20,068 nt of DNA from Cyclostephanos tholiformis (GCA_036939975.1 JALLPB010000383.1:1-20068); one strand, 5' to 3'. Counted from the stretch's first letter, positions 7,299-15,427 are shown. Numbers and translations are program-made. The notes: a model not told the origin generated them from the letters alone.

Positions 7299-10055
7299 GA
7301 GAGGCGGCTGTTCCTCCCCCCCTGCCTTCTGCTTCTTTGGGGGTGAGGAAACCCCCCCGGCTGGCGGCCCGCAAAGGGAGATGACTCCTTTATTTATCGT
7401 GTCAACCACCTTGTCGGCGAAGTCGTCTGAGATATCCTTAATTTGCGGGTGCCCCCCTTGTTGTAGGAAACGGCACTCGCGGAAAGTGCATCGTCCCAAA
7501 ACACTCGACCAGCACAAGAATGGGCGCCCGTTGGGGTGGACATACTGGGGTAGCGTTGGTAGATCCGTTTGTTTTTTGCCCGCCGCATTTAGGATCTCAG
7601 CCAAGTGGACGCGTCCATTGGTTCGCTCAAGGTATGTCGCCATCATCGCTTTGAGTTTTGGGTGTCGCTCGTCATGCCAATTGGCGCGCCAGTCCCTGGG
7701 CTGTTGATAGTAGCCATCGCCATAGCTGCCCCCCTGCTGACCTGTTCCCTGATAGTAGCCTTGTCCCCCGTACTGATGCCCCCCATACTGTCGTCCGCCA
7801 TGTTGGTCATAACCTCGCCCGGGGGGTCGTTGGGTTAGCCTGTCACTTCCCCGCAATCCTGGGTTTGCGGTACTCTGCTGACGGGGGGCGGAGTGGCTCT
7901 GCTGCTGGTCCGGTGCTATGGTCCTCTTTTTACTCAACCATTCATCAGGGAAATTCGCCCGCTCCACCATTATACCGTAGCGGACGTTCCTGATGATGTC
8001 GACGAGGAACGACTGCGGGAAGGCAACGGGTGTCCCTGCTGTGAAATCCAATGTCGTTTTAACATTGTCAAAATACGAGCGACCGTCGTCGATAATAGCC
8101 CACGTAATACGACGGCAGTGTTCAGCCGTAAAATGCGATTTTATAGCCATGACATCTCGAAGATCCATCGTTGCGTATATATTTCGTAGACCCTTATAGT
8201 AGTCGCACTCGGACCCGAACAGCACCCATATGAGGCCCATAAACGTGGCGATGTTATTTTTCAGTTCCAGAAAGTTGTCGGCTGGTGTTCGTCGTTGGTC
8301 TTTTTGCAACCGCAGGAACTCGTCGAGCTGGCGTGTTTTCTCTGTGGCTGTTAGCGCCTCCTCCCGCTCCTTGAGACGTTCAATTTCGCCAGTTGTTCGG
8401 GCCCTGCAAGCTAATATGGAAAGGCCCTTCCCGGCGGAATTCAGATGGGCCACCCCTTCTCCGGGGTTGAACTTGAGGTCCACGATGGCCTTGACCACGT
8501 CAACATCGAGGAATACCCCTGTATCGATAGGGATTCGTCGGTTGTATCCCCATTCCGTCATTCGGGTGAGGAGTTGACGCCTGAAGATATCAAAGTTCTT
8601 TTGCTTCGCGTTGTTTAGAGTAGCCCAAATCGGTTGCACCTGGTCCCCCCGCTGTACGTGGGAGAAACCCATAATTGCCGCGATGTCGTCCTCGGTGTAC
8701 CGCGTCTTTTCCTCCTCCTCTTTCCTTGGTCCCTGTTGCTGTTGAACCGCTGACATCTGTCCGCCTAGCGCCTTAAGGCCCAAGGCGACCCCTTTTCCTA
8801 TGTCGGCGGCGAATGAGGCCTGCATGTTGGGCCCTGCTGAGCTCTCCTTTGGGGTCACTGTCTCCGCCCCTCCCTGTGTGCGCGGTCCCATTGTAGTGTC
8901 GAGCCGTTGTTCGAGCCACTTCCCGAGGTAATCGTCCTCCACCTCGGTGATAGCTTCAATTGAAAACGCCACCAGGCTTTCCCCATTTGCGTTCCCCTGT
9001 GCTGCCAGAATGCACCAAGCCACCACTGTCGCCCATTCGTTGGCACACTCTTGTGTGTTCACTTCGTTGAGATGGCGGTATACAAATCGTAGCACCTCGT
9101 AGGGCATCAGTGCCCTGCCCTCCTGTCGGATCTGATCAAGCAGCCACAACGGGATCGCGAGGAGACGAGGGGCGTTGAGCTCTATTTTTGGTGTTTCATT
9201 GGGCATCCCTTCCCCCTTCCACAGTGTTCCTGCACGGTCCAAGTCGTTCTCGAAGTGTTGAATCATAACCTCTCCGTCGGAGAACACAGCTTCCTTTACC
9301 CATTGCCATGTCTTCTGCTGTGGTAGGAGGATTGGTGTGGGCTCGCGTGTGGCGGTCCGATCCCCCACGAACCCAATGATGCGTCCTTGTAGGTGTTGTG
9401 TTGCTGCATTTATTGCCGCAAACTTCATCGGGGAATGTATAACCGTGACAAAGCAGCTCCCCTGTTTGACGAAGAGGTACGCTTTAAACTCCTGCAGGCT
9501 GCCCATCACCTCTTTCCATTGACTTATTTTATTCGGTTCCCCCCCCACTGACCGTTGCCATGCGAGTTCCTGTGTCATTGTCGCCTGTGTGCCATGTCCA
9601 CACTTTCGTATGGCAGACGCCATCCCTGAATACGGTGTGCCTCGGTGTGCCGCCCGTACTCCCCCTTGGCCTTGGTACGGAAAGTTTTCGTCTTCCCTCC
9701 CCTCGGGGGATCCCCATTGCGTGCTGTCCCGTGGAGGGACCGTCGCTGATATCTCGCGTGGTGTTTCAGGAGTCTGTGTCGCCCCTCCCCCCCCGATGGT
9801 AAAGGTGTTGGCGTATGTCCCTATTTCCCCCGGTGTTAGGTCCCCCGTTCCCCCAATGCGTGCGCTCACGCTCGGTGCCGAATGATCATCCCTGAACGGT
9901 GCACTCGAATCGTCCCACTCATTGGAGATTGAGCCCCCCGAATTTCTACGCAGACCCATCTGCGCCCCCGTATTGTCGTCGGTACGACCCCCTTGTGTGA
10001 TGACATTGGCGCGGCCGCCCCTTCCAAGAGAGAACATATTCGTTAAGTTCTCCAT
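7296..10055 (-). CDS. DIRS-type Gag-like protein with CCCH zinc knuckle
   Basis: This 919-aa protein is the putative structural, nucleic-acid-binding protein of the element. Residues 1-160 are Gly/Ser/Thr rich and low in order. A conserved block around 195-270 (FVKQGSCFVTVIHSPMK, GFVGDRTATREPTPILLP, KTWQWVKEAVF) is shared with the broken copy at 15742-17233 and is, from memory, typical of diatom DIRS-like elements. A second conserved block includes TRYTEDDIAAIMGFSHV and LLTRMTEWGYNRRIPIDTG. A Gly/Gln/Tyr-rich stretch near 765-800 precedes a zinc-knuckle-like motif, C848-x7-C856-x4-C861-x7-H869. The start ATG at 10055 lies only 9 nt after the stop of the small upstream ORF. The protein ends at a UGA that leads in frame into Pol. 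Assignment as Gag rests on position, zinc motif and family resemblance. Confidence 0.82.
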   Translation of the reverse strand: MENLTNMFSLGRGGRANVITQGGRTDDNTGAQMGLRRNSGGSISNEWDDSSAPFRDDHSAPSVSARIGGTGDLTPGEIGTYANTFTIGGGGATQTPETPREISATVPPRDSTQWGSPEGREDENFPYQGQGGVRAAHRGTPYSGMASAIRKCGHGTQATMTQELAWQRSVGGEPNKISQWKEVMGSLQEFKAYLFVKQGSCFVTVIHSPMKFAAINAATQHLQGRIIGFVGDRTATREPTPILLPQQKTWQWVKEAVFSDGEVMIQHFENDLDRAGTLWKGEGMPNETPKIELNAPRLLAIPLWLLDQIRQEGRALMPYEVLRFVYRHLNEVNTQECANEWATVVAWCILAAQGNANGESLVAFSIEAITEVEDDYLGKWLEQRLDTTMGPRTQGGAETVTPKESSAGPNMQASFAADIGKGVALGLKALGGQMSAVQQQQGPRKEEEEKTRYTEDDIAAIMGFSHVQRGDQVQPIWATLNNAKQKNFDIFRRQLLTRMTEWGYNRRIPIDTGVFLDVDVVKAIVDLKFNPGEGVAHLNSAGKGLSILACRARTTGEIERLKEREEALTATEKTRQLDEFLRLQKDQRRTPADNFLELKNNIATFMGLIWVLFGSECDYYKGLRNIYATMDLRDVMAIKSHFTAEHCRRITWAIIDDGRSYFDNVKTTLDFTAGTPVAFPQSFLVDIIRNVRYGIMVERANFPDEWLSKKRTIAPDQQQSHSAPRQQSTANPGLRGSDRLTQRPPGRGYDQHGGRQYGGHQYGGQGYYQGTGQQGGSYGDGYYQQPRDWRANWHDERHPKLKAMMATYLERTNGRVHLAEILNAAGKKQTDLPTLPQYVHPNGRPFLCWSSVLGRCTFRECRFLQQGGHPQIKDISDDFADKVVDTINKGVISLCGPPAGGVSSPPKKQKAGGEEQPPL

Positions 10056-10064
10056 TGTGTCTTG

Positions 10065-10340
10065 TTAGTCGTGTGAGCCTGTTATGTCGGGCACGCAGGC
10101 CGCTCGGAAGTCCTGAACGAGGTATCCGGCTGGTGAGACCCGGTAGAATTTGCCCCTTTTGTGAATGAAGAAAATTTCGTCGCGGGTCTTGGTCCGCCAG
10201 AAGCGGCGGCGGTCTCGGTCGTGAGCCCTTGTCGCTCTGTGGCCCCGAGGGCTTCGCCGTGGGTGGACTCGATAGTGCTCCCGCTCGGCGCGGAGCTTGG
10301 TGTTTTTGATCCTGTCACTGAGTGTTCGTTTTTCTGTCAT
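10065..10340 (-). CDS. small basic ORF upstream of Gag, conserved between two DIRS-like elements
   Basis: This 91-aa ORF is strongly basic, beginning MTEKRTLSDRIKNTKL. An RRSPRGHR/DRDRRRF core follows, then a GKFYRVSPAGYLVQDFRAA tail. I do not recognise the family. The ORF at 15464-15736 in element 2 is the same length and about two-thirds identical. Many changes between them are conservative (E/D, K/R, I/V, I/L, F/L), which suggests selection on this frame. The stop is 9 nt before the Gag ATG, so Gag may be made by reinitiation. Its charge suggests RNA or DNA binding, perhaps a nucleocapsid or accessory role, but that is inference. A 78-aa alternative frame (10082-10318) is also partly shared but looks like a shadow. 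Confidence 0.65.
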   Translation of the reverse strand: MTEKRTLSDRIKNTKLRAEREHYRVHPRRSPRGHRATRAHDRDRRRFWRTKTRDEIFFIHKRGKFYRVSPAGYLVQDFRAACVPDITGSHD

Positions 10341-10377
10341 CCGGCGATGACCCCTCTATGTTTGTTTTTCGTTAGGT

Positions 10378-10434
10378 ACGATCCAGACGTTTGCGGCCGC
10401 GCAACCACTGTGAAGGGTATGGGCAGGGTGATAG
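10378..10434 (-). promoter_or_regulatory. conserved 57-bp leader block of DIRS-like element 1
   Basis: This stretch of the 5' leader is identical at 54 of 57 positions to 15371-15427 in element 2, while the neighbouring coding sequence has diverged far more. It is centred on GCGCGGCCGCAAACGTCTGG, which includes a NotI site. It lies between the terminal repeat and the first ORF. It could be part of a promoter, an RNA packaging or priming signal, or a recombinase site. Confidence 0.6.
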
Positions 10435-10476
10435 TGTGAATGCTGATCTGCGGGGGGGTCGCTGCAGCGTCCGTCC

Positions 10477-10609
10477 GCTAAAAAATCACTACTACTACTA
10501 TTCCCTACGTCAATCCGACGCCATGGTCCACTTGCTCACTAACGCTGAATGAGCCCCCGCTGCAGCCTAGTGCGCGCACGTGGCCCCCTCGGTCTGTCCC
10601 TCACCACAA
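10477..10609 (-). repeat. terminal direct repeat of DIRS-like element 1, 5' copy
   Basis: On the element's own strand it begins TTGTGGTGAGGGACAG and ends after an (AGT)4 microsatellite followed by a T run. It matches 2958-3087 in the same orientation and 15196-15324 in inverted orientation. It probably contains the element promoter. The outer end is placed at 10609 because similarity between element 1 and element 2 stops there. Confidence 0.85.
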
Positions 10610-10692
10610 AAAGGGCAATGTCCTAGTAGATACCAACAGTAAATAGAAGATAGATATTTTTTAACCGGGAAAACTCCCGTCACAATTATACA
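10610..10692 (+). promoter_or_regulatory. short 5' region between DIRS-like element 1 and the YlmH-like gene
   Basis: Only 83 bp separate the retroelement end from the ATG at 10693, so this stretch and possibly the retroelement repeat must supply the promoter and 5' UTR. It is AT-rich (ATAGATATTTTTTAACC) and holds a small hairpin, CGGGA-AAAC-TCCCG, at 10667-10680. No clear TATA box is visible. The original upstream region was probably displaced by the insertion. Confidence 0.4.
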
Positions 10693-11739
10693 ATGAAGGC
10701 GACCCTTCCAGCGCTAGCGGTAGCGTCATTCTACCACTTCACATCGTCGTCGTCGTCGTCGTCGTCGTCGTCATCGACCGCATTCGCATTCCTCCACGGT
10801 TCGATGTCGCCGTCGACGAATTACCGTCGGGGGGACGACGCCTCCTCCCCCCCCCCCGATATCGCGTCGGGTCGTACCCGTCGGACGCCATGTGCGACGA
10901 TGGATCGTCGTCGCATTCGACGACGTGATGACGCCGCGCGTCGTCCTCCTCCCTCGTCGTCCGTCGTCTCCATGGGCACCATCTCCTCCTCGTCCTCGTC
11001 GTCGTCGTCAGCGTCGTCCAACTCCTACTCCCACTCCCGCTCCTCCCCCTCGGCCGTCATGGCGATGGCAGACGTCGAAAGAAGGGCCGCGAACGCCATC
11101 GCGACCTGGTCCGTCGAGGCCACTCCCTTCATGGAACCCGAGTGCGCCGATTTCGTCGAAACGATGCTGCGCGAGCGGGCGGACGTTACCGCCCATCGCG
11201 TGGTGGGGGGTGGGAGACGATCGCCCCCCTCCTCCCCGTACTCGTACTCGTCGTCGTCGTCGTCGTCGGGAGGGGACGAGGGAGGTCATTCCATAATCGG
11301 CGAGGGAAGGCGAAGTCGCTTCGTGCTGACTCATCCGGACCTAGGATATGATGGGATGACGGCCGAATCGCAATACTCGTCCGTCGTGCGGATGGACAAC
11401 GTCGATCGGGCGTCGTCGAATGCCATACCCGACGCGCTGACATCGATCGGGATCGATCTGGATTACGTGGGGGACATCGTCATCGCGTCCACTTCCGCGC
11501 CCTCGCACGACGACGGCGCGGTATACCTCGTGATCGATCCGATCATCGCATCGAGGAGGTTCCTGCGTTTATTGTCGGGGGAAATGCGCGGCGTTGGGAT
11601 ATGCGCGTCGTTGTGCGAACCGAACGCGTTCGTGCCCCACGGCACGATCGTGGAGATGAAATTGAGCAAATCCCTCGAGAGACGATTGGGCAGGAAGAGG
11701 CACGAGGGGGGATACGTTTCGTTCTCGGTTGGGGAATGA
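10693..11739 (+). CDS. YlmH / photosystem II S4-domain-like protein, probably plastid-targeted, no S4 domain visible
   Basis: 348 aa. The N-terminus (MKATLPALAVASFYHF, then a Ser run, then STAFAFLHG) reads as a signal peptide with a diatom plastid-type AFAF motif, so import into the plastid is likely. Residues to about 115 are Ser/Arg-rich low complexity built on TCG repeats. The conserved part starts near 130 with TPFMEPECADFVETML and RFVLTHPDLGYDG, then IPDALTSIGIDLDYVGDIVI and AVYLVIDPIIASRRFLRLL. These match, by my memory, the two domains that precede the S4 domain in bacterial YlmH and the cyanobacterial/plant PSII S4-domain protein, linked to ribosome rescue and photosystem II respectively. 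A Ser-rich insert near 180-195 interrupts the first domain. The expected C-terminal S4 RNA-binding domain is not recognisable in the last 45 residues. It is a single exon, convergent with the transporter gene. Confidence 0.6.
   Translation: MKATLPALAVASFYHFTSSSSSSSSSSSTAFAFLHGSMSPSTNYRRGDDASSPPPDIASGRTRRTPCATMDRRRIRRRDDAARRPPPSSSVVSMGTISSSSSSSSSASSNSYSHSRSSPSAVMAMADVERRAANAIATWSVEATPFMEPECADFVETMLRERADVTAHRVVGGGRRSPPSSPYSYSSSSSSSGGDEGGHSIIGEGRRSRFVLTHPDLGYDGMTAESQYSSVVRMDNVDRASSNAIPDALTSIGIDLDYVGDIVIASTSAPSHDDGAVYLVIDPIIASRRFLRLLSGEMRGVGICASLCEPNAFVPHGTIVEMKLSKSLERRLGRKRHEGGYVSFSVGE
10744..10770 (+). repeat. (TCG)9 coding microsatellite
   Basis: Nine perfect TCG units encode a Ser run in the targeting region of the YlmH-like protein. 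A second run, (TCG)7, at 11248-11268 encodes another Ser tract inside the conserved part. Confidence 0.9.
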
Positions 11740-11972
11740 AGAATTTTTTTTTTTCGGCGATGTGAACTACATCGTGATCCCGTGTCCGTTTGAAAAATGA
11801 CAATAAAAAAAAAGGACTTTTTTTTTCTTTTTTTTAATGATGAAATCCCAGTACATATCTATTATTTATATAGTGATGATGGGTATGCGTGTTTAACTTT
11901 TTGATGTCGTGAGATTCTTTTCGGGCGTCGCCAACAAAGGCGAGGCCTCGCATCCTCTCCAAGATTTTAAGT
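11740..11972. terminator. convergent 3' intergenic region with poly(A) signal
   Basis: This 233-bp stretch separates two convergent genes. It holds T- and A-runs on both strands, a hairpin CGATGT-GAACT-ACATCG at 11758-11774, and AATAAA at 11802-11807, about 65 bp after the plus-strand stop, which is a plausible polyadenylation signal. An exact AATAAA for the minus-strand gene was not seen. No gene is visible. Confidence 0.5.
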
Positions 11973-14900
11973 TCATCGACGTCCCTCTGGACGCACGATT
12001 TCGCGTTTCGAATTGCAAGCCTTGTAATTCGCAATGGCCACAGCATCGTCCATGTTGACCGACTCGTCATTGCCAATGTCATACCCCATCCTAAGCAAGG
12101 CGAAATGCAACATGCATCCGGCTATGAACCCGAACTCCAAACCGAGGATCTGCAATAGCGCGAACGTCGCCAGGACGGTCGCGTATTCGGCCGACGTCAA
12201 TTCCCCCCGTACGTCGATTAGCCACTCGAACATCAAGTCGAGGCATATCATCAATAGCATACTACCGAAGAAGAAGTTGGGGACGTAGCAAAGAACGTCG
12301 ATGGGGATCATCCAAAATGCAAGCATCGTAAACGCGAGGACGTAGCCCATGAGCCTCGAACGTATTCCCATCTTGAGCGAGAAGATGGATTGCGAGAAGA
12401 TGTACGAACCTGCCTCCGGGGACGGACGATGACGATAGTAAATGCAATGGACACGGCGATGAGGCTTCTGGGTTAGCAATACGACAATATTTGGTGTAAA
12501 ACATAGATCGATACGAACCGGTGTACCCTCCCGTCAGTCCCGATATTATGTTGCTTATGCCAACGGTCTTAAGCTCGTGATTGTAATCGAGTGGACGTCT
12601 CAATTCGATTTCGATCGCCGCTATGTCGAGCGAGCTCGAGAGCGACACGACGCATATCATGGCAACTGGGGGTGTATATAATTTCGTCTGTGAGACATTC
12701 GTTCCAGAATCAGAGCAACACCGAACGTTGCATACACCCGGGAATTGTCCGCGACACTCACCAAGAGTCAACGCTTGTGATGGCAATGCCGTCCATACTA
12801 CCTTTTCTACCCTGAGATATTCCCACGTGTGATACCTAGAGAGAGAATTATCACACACAAAACATGTTAGTGCGGCGGCGAAATCCACATCCCCAAGCAC
12901 CCGAGGAGAGCGAAACTCACCAGGCGGGAGAATCATTAAAATTTCTGTTGATCCATCCGTATTCCGTCGCGTCTCGCACGTTCGTGCCTGTGGCCCAGAG
13001 GGCGGCGTAAAACATTATCATGAGCATGACGATGCACGTGGGGAGGACGGCCATGTGTCGGAACGTCCGGACCGAATAATATACGACGAAGCCCCCGATC
13101 ACGCCGGGGGTCATCAGCACCAGCGCATCGACGTCCAAGAACTTTCCCCATTCCGTTAAACCGGATACGTCCACCTCCGCCATGAGCGCCAATCCGGCCT
13201 GACCGCAGAAGAAGCCGATGTAGCCGAGGTAACCACCAACGACGGAGGATGGGAGCAATTTGCAATACGATGCCAATCGGAACCTCCCAACAAGGATCAA
13301 TGCCAATCCGAGCAACGCCGTGTATATGCCAAGGCCGATCGTCACGGTCGCGAGGATGGTTGCATCGTCCGCGCCGTCTTTCCTCAATATCTTGACCAAG
13401 TTGCTCGACATCGAGCTAAGGAAGATCAATCCTTGTTTTGCGCAATATATCGAAACGAGTATGAGAGAGGGAGAGTGAGTGACAACGATGGGGGAGGTAT
13501 GCACGATCGCTAAGGATACGAAAATACACCCAAAAGCAGTAAAAGAATACATTCATTCCGTCTCTACTCACCGGCATCCTGAACGCTTCCCACGGCGAAG
13601 GGCAGGGTGGAGAAGGTCGAGAAGGATATTTGATGTATGGCCCCCGAAACGATCGTGAGCTGTATCAGCCCGGATAGGTAAGGTCTGAAAAAGTCGTCGC
13701 GATATATGATGGAACCGAACGACATCACGATGGGCAGTACGATCGTGGTGTTGATGAGACCGTATAGCAACGATGCCATCGGCGCATTCGACTGCATTTG
13801 GTAATCACGCCTCAGGTCGCGTAGCAGGGGGTCGTCACCGTTGTCATCGTCGTCGTCGTCATAGTCGTCGTCGTCGTCGATAATAGATCCTTCCGCCCTC
13901 CCTCCATTGTTGTTGGGCCCGATCGATACGGAGGACGTCATCGTGGTCGTATTCGTCGATGGTGGCCGAGAAGTGGTGGGGGCGGTGGCGGATCGATCAT
14001 AGTTCGAGGGGGGGGATGATACGTCGACCCGTGGGATATCGGGTAGTAGTGGGCGCTCGCACATCGATTTCCGGCCGTGAACGATCGTCGCCGTAACGGC
14101 AGTCGTCGTCGATCCGTAACATCCCCCTCCCCCGTCGCGATCGACGTATAATATACCTCCATCCGATCCTACCCACGTGGCGTCATCGCGATGTGGATTC
14201 ATCAGGCTGGGCCGTCCCGATGGCGATTTCGCTCCCTCCCCAAATAACAACAACGGCGACCCCTCGCACGACGACGACGGGTAACATATCGAGGGATGAT
14301 CCGAGGCATCGCGACCGAGGAGGAGGAGATGCGCCGATGACGACGACGACGACGACGACGACGACGGCGAGTCGTTCGTATTCGTCCCATCCACCATCGT
14401 TCCACCATCGCGATCGCTCCCCATCGACCTAGATCGACCCCGTCCGCCGTGTCGTCGTTCGAGACGATACGCGTCATTGTTCCTCGCGGGGCCATCCGGA
14501 CGCGATTCCCCCCTCCCACCCCGGCGCTCCCGACGGACATGACCCGGGAAAGACCTCCGCCCGGGATCGTGACCATCGCCGAATTCGCACGCCGTACTAC
14601 GGTGACGCCCCCTGGCCTCCCTCAGGTACAGGTCCGGCAGTCTGAGCGCGTGCGCCGCCCTCCTCGGCACAGATATCATCGGCGAGCACGACAGGTGGGG
14701 GGAGCGGCGGACGTCGTTGTCATCGTCGTCGACGACGACGCGGCCGTTCGGCCACGACGATGCCACGCCGACGCCGCCGACGCCGCCGCCGCCGGTCCCA
14801 TCACCTCCCCGAGTACGATGACGGTGGGGATATTCGTCGTTCGCCGACGTGCGATATGGCCGTGATGGCGGGATGAGGTGGAGGGAAGGAGCGACGACGC

Positions 14901-15036
14901 GACTGGAGGTCGACGACGACGACGACGGCAGCGGGACGAGCGAGTTACCCCCGACGTCGCGATCGTCGTCCACATCGGTCGAGTATCGCGCTGGAACGTC
15001 GCGTTGTTCGTATCCGCCGCCGGCGTTGGATGACAT
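11973..15036 (-). CDS. SulP/SLC26-type anion transporter, five exons, lacking a STAS domain
   Basis: Five exons join in frame to 877 aa: 15036-13572, 13431-12921, 12835-12762, 12665-12519 and 12409-11973. Introns of 140, 85, 96 and 109 bp all have GT-AG ends, and protein continuity across them (VQDAG/LIFLSSM, NDSPAW/YHTWEYL, GGYTG/SYIFSQ) supports the model. Residues 1 to about 418 are Ser/Asp/Arg-rich low complexity with poly-Ser and poly-Asp. The membrane part follows, with about nine or ten hydrophobic segments: ASLLYGLINTTIVLPIVMSF, SGLIQLTIVSGAIHQISF, GLGIYTALLGLALILVG and others up to LLQILGLEFGFIAGCMLHFA. It resembles the fungal/protist SulP branch of yeast YGR125W (VSB1). It stops about 40 residues after the last membrane segment, so the cytoplasmic STAS domain usual in SulP proteins is missing. 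Substrate unknown. Confidence 0.75.
12403..12519 (-). repeat. 8-bp direct repeat bounding intron 4 of the transporter gene
   Basis: GGTTCGTA occurs at 12519-12512 across the donor site and at 12410-12403 across the acceptor site, exactly 109 bp apart, equal to the intron length. The other three introns share at most three bases between their ends. This resembles the footprint of an insertion that generated the intron. Confidence 0.55.
13844..13880 (-). repeat. interrupted TCG/GAC coding microsatellite (poly-Asp)
   Basis: Runs of the same trinucleotide are read here as Asp codons, giving an acidic tract near residue 390 of the transporter, just before its first membrane segment. Confidence 0.85.
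14339..14365 (-). repeat. (GAC)9 coding microsatellite (poly-Ser on the gene strand)
   Basis: Nine perfect units, read on the minus strand as TCG, encode a Ser run near residue 230 of the transporter. Similar shorter runs lie near 14725-14755 and 14910-14930. Confidence 0.85.
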
Positions 15037-15195
15037 TTTTCCTAACGACGACGACGACGGGGGAGGAGGTGGTTTATGCCGGGTCGGGGTGGATGACGCT
15101 CCGCATGGAATTGGAATAGGCTCGCAGGCGCTACTACTACCCGTTTTTCGTCATTGATGGGGGACCTTGCCATTCGTCATTGTTTTGTCGAAGTC
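15037..15195 (-). promoter_or_regulatory. 5' region of the transporter gene, cut by DIRS-like element 2
   Basis: These 159 bp lie between the transporter ATG and the first base of element 2. No TATA box is obvious. As with the other host gene, a retroelement end pointing away from the gene sits where the promoter would be. Confidence 0.4.
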
Positions 15196-15324
15196 TTGTG
15201 GTGAGGGACAGACCGAGGGGGCCACGTGATCTACTACGCTGCAGCAGGGGCTCATTCAGCGTTAGGAGCACGTGGACCATGGCGTCGGAATTGATGTAGG
15301 GGATAGTAGTAGTAGTGATTTAAG
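15196..15324 (+). repeat. terminal repeat of DIRS-like element 2, 5' copy
   Basis: It aligns with the element 1 terminal repeats in inverted orientation over its whole length, including GGTGAGGGACAGACCGAGG, the CACGTG palindrome, CTGCAG, CCATGG and the AGTAGTAGTAGTGATT end. It is better conserved than the coding sequence. Confidence 0.82.
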
Positions 15325-15370
15325 CGGACGGACGCAGCATAGCGAACCCTCCGCAGATCAGCATACATAT

Positions 15371-15427
15371 CTATCACCCTGCCCACACCCGTCAGAGTGG
15401 TTGCGCGGCCGCAAACGTCTGGATCGT
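15371..15427 (+). promoter_or_regulatory. conserved 57-bp leader block of DIRS-like element 2
   Basis: It matches 10378-10434 of element 1 at 54 of 57 positions with no gap and has the same place in the leader, between terminal repeat and small ORF. Confidence 0.6.

Larger units (their letters stand above)
2958..10609 (-). mobile_element. DIRS-like tyrosine-recombinase retroelement, element 1, apparently full length
   Basis: About 7.65 kb, read right to left. It starts with TTGTGGTGAG at 10609, carries a leader, a 91-aa basic ORF, Gag, a reverse transcriptase/RNase H polyprotein and a tyrosine recombinase, and ends in a second copy of the terminal repeat at 3087-2958. Encoding a tyrosine recombinase in place of a DDE integrase and aspartic protease is the hallmark of the DIRS order. 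The terminal repeats are direct, as in the split-direct-repeat PAT/Ngaro group, rather than inverted as in classical DIRS1, though I could not identify the extra B repeat of a split pair. All four reading frames are open apart from one UGA between Gag and Pol, and the two terminal copies differ at only a few positions. Both facts suggest a fairly recent insertion that could still be active. The exact left end is uncertain because no target duplication is expected for this class. Confidence 0.8.

Noticed and set aside
7108..9885. Plus-strand ORFs of 100-200 codons across the Gag region
   Set aside because: They lie opposite a family-like Gag ORF, are rich in Cys, Pro and Ser as expected for antisense readings, and match nothing recognisable.
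10082..10318. A 78-aa overlapping frame within the small basic ORF as the real gene
   Set aside because: A similar frame exists in element 2, but its N-terminus is not aligned and changes there are less conservative than in the 91-aa frame.
2958..10609. LTR retrotransposon, because about 130-bp direct repeats bound the element
   Set aside because: The encoded recombinase has the R...HxxR...W...Y set of tyrosine recombinases, and no DDE integrase or aspartic protease is present, so a DIRS-type element fits better.
12917..13552. Separate 211-aa membrane protein gene starting at 13552
   Set aside because: Its first 40 residues translate intron 1. The rest joins in frame to the upstream exon to give a continuous transporter.
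14202..14975. Several Arg-, Thr- or Ser-rich ORFs on both strands within the transporter's first exon
   Set aside because: They are alternative readings of TCG/GAC repeats with no conserved features.
10477..15324. Composite transposon carrying two host genes between inverted repeats
   Set aside because: The flanking elements are of different lineages, are transcribed outward, and only their 5' ends face the island, so two independent insertions explain it better.
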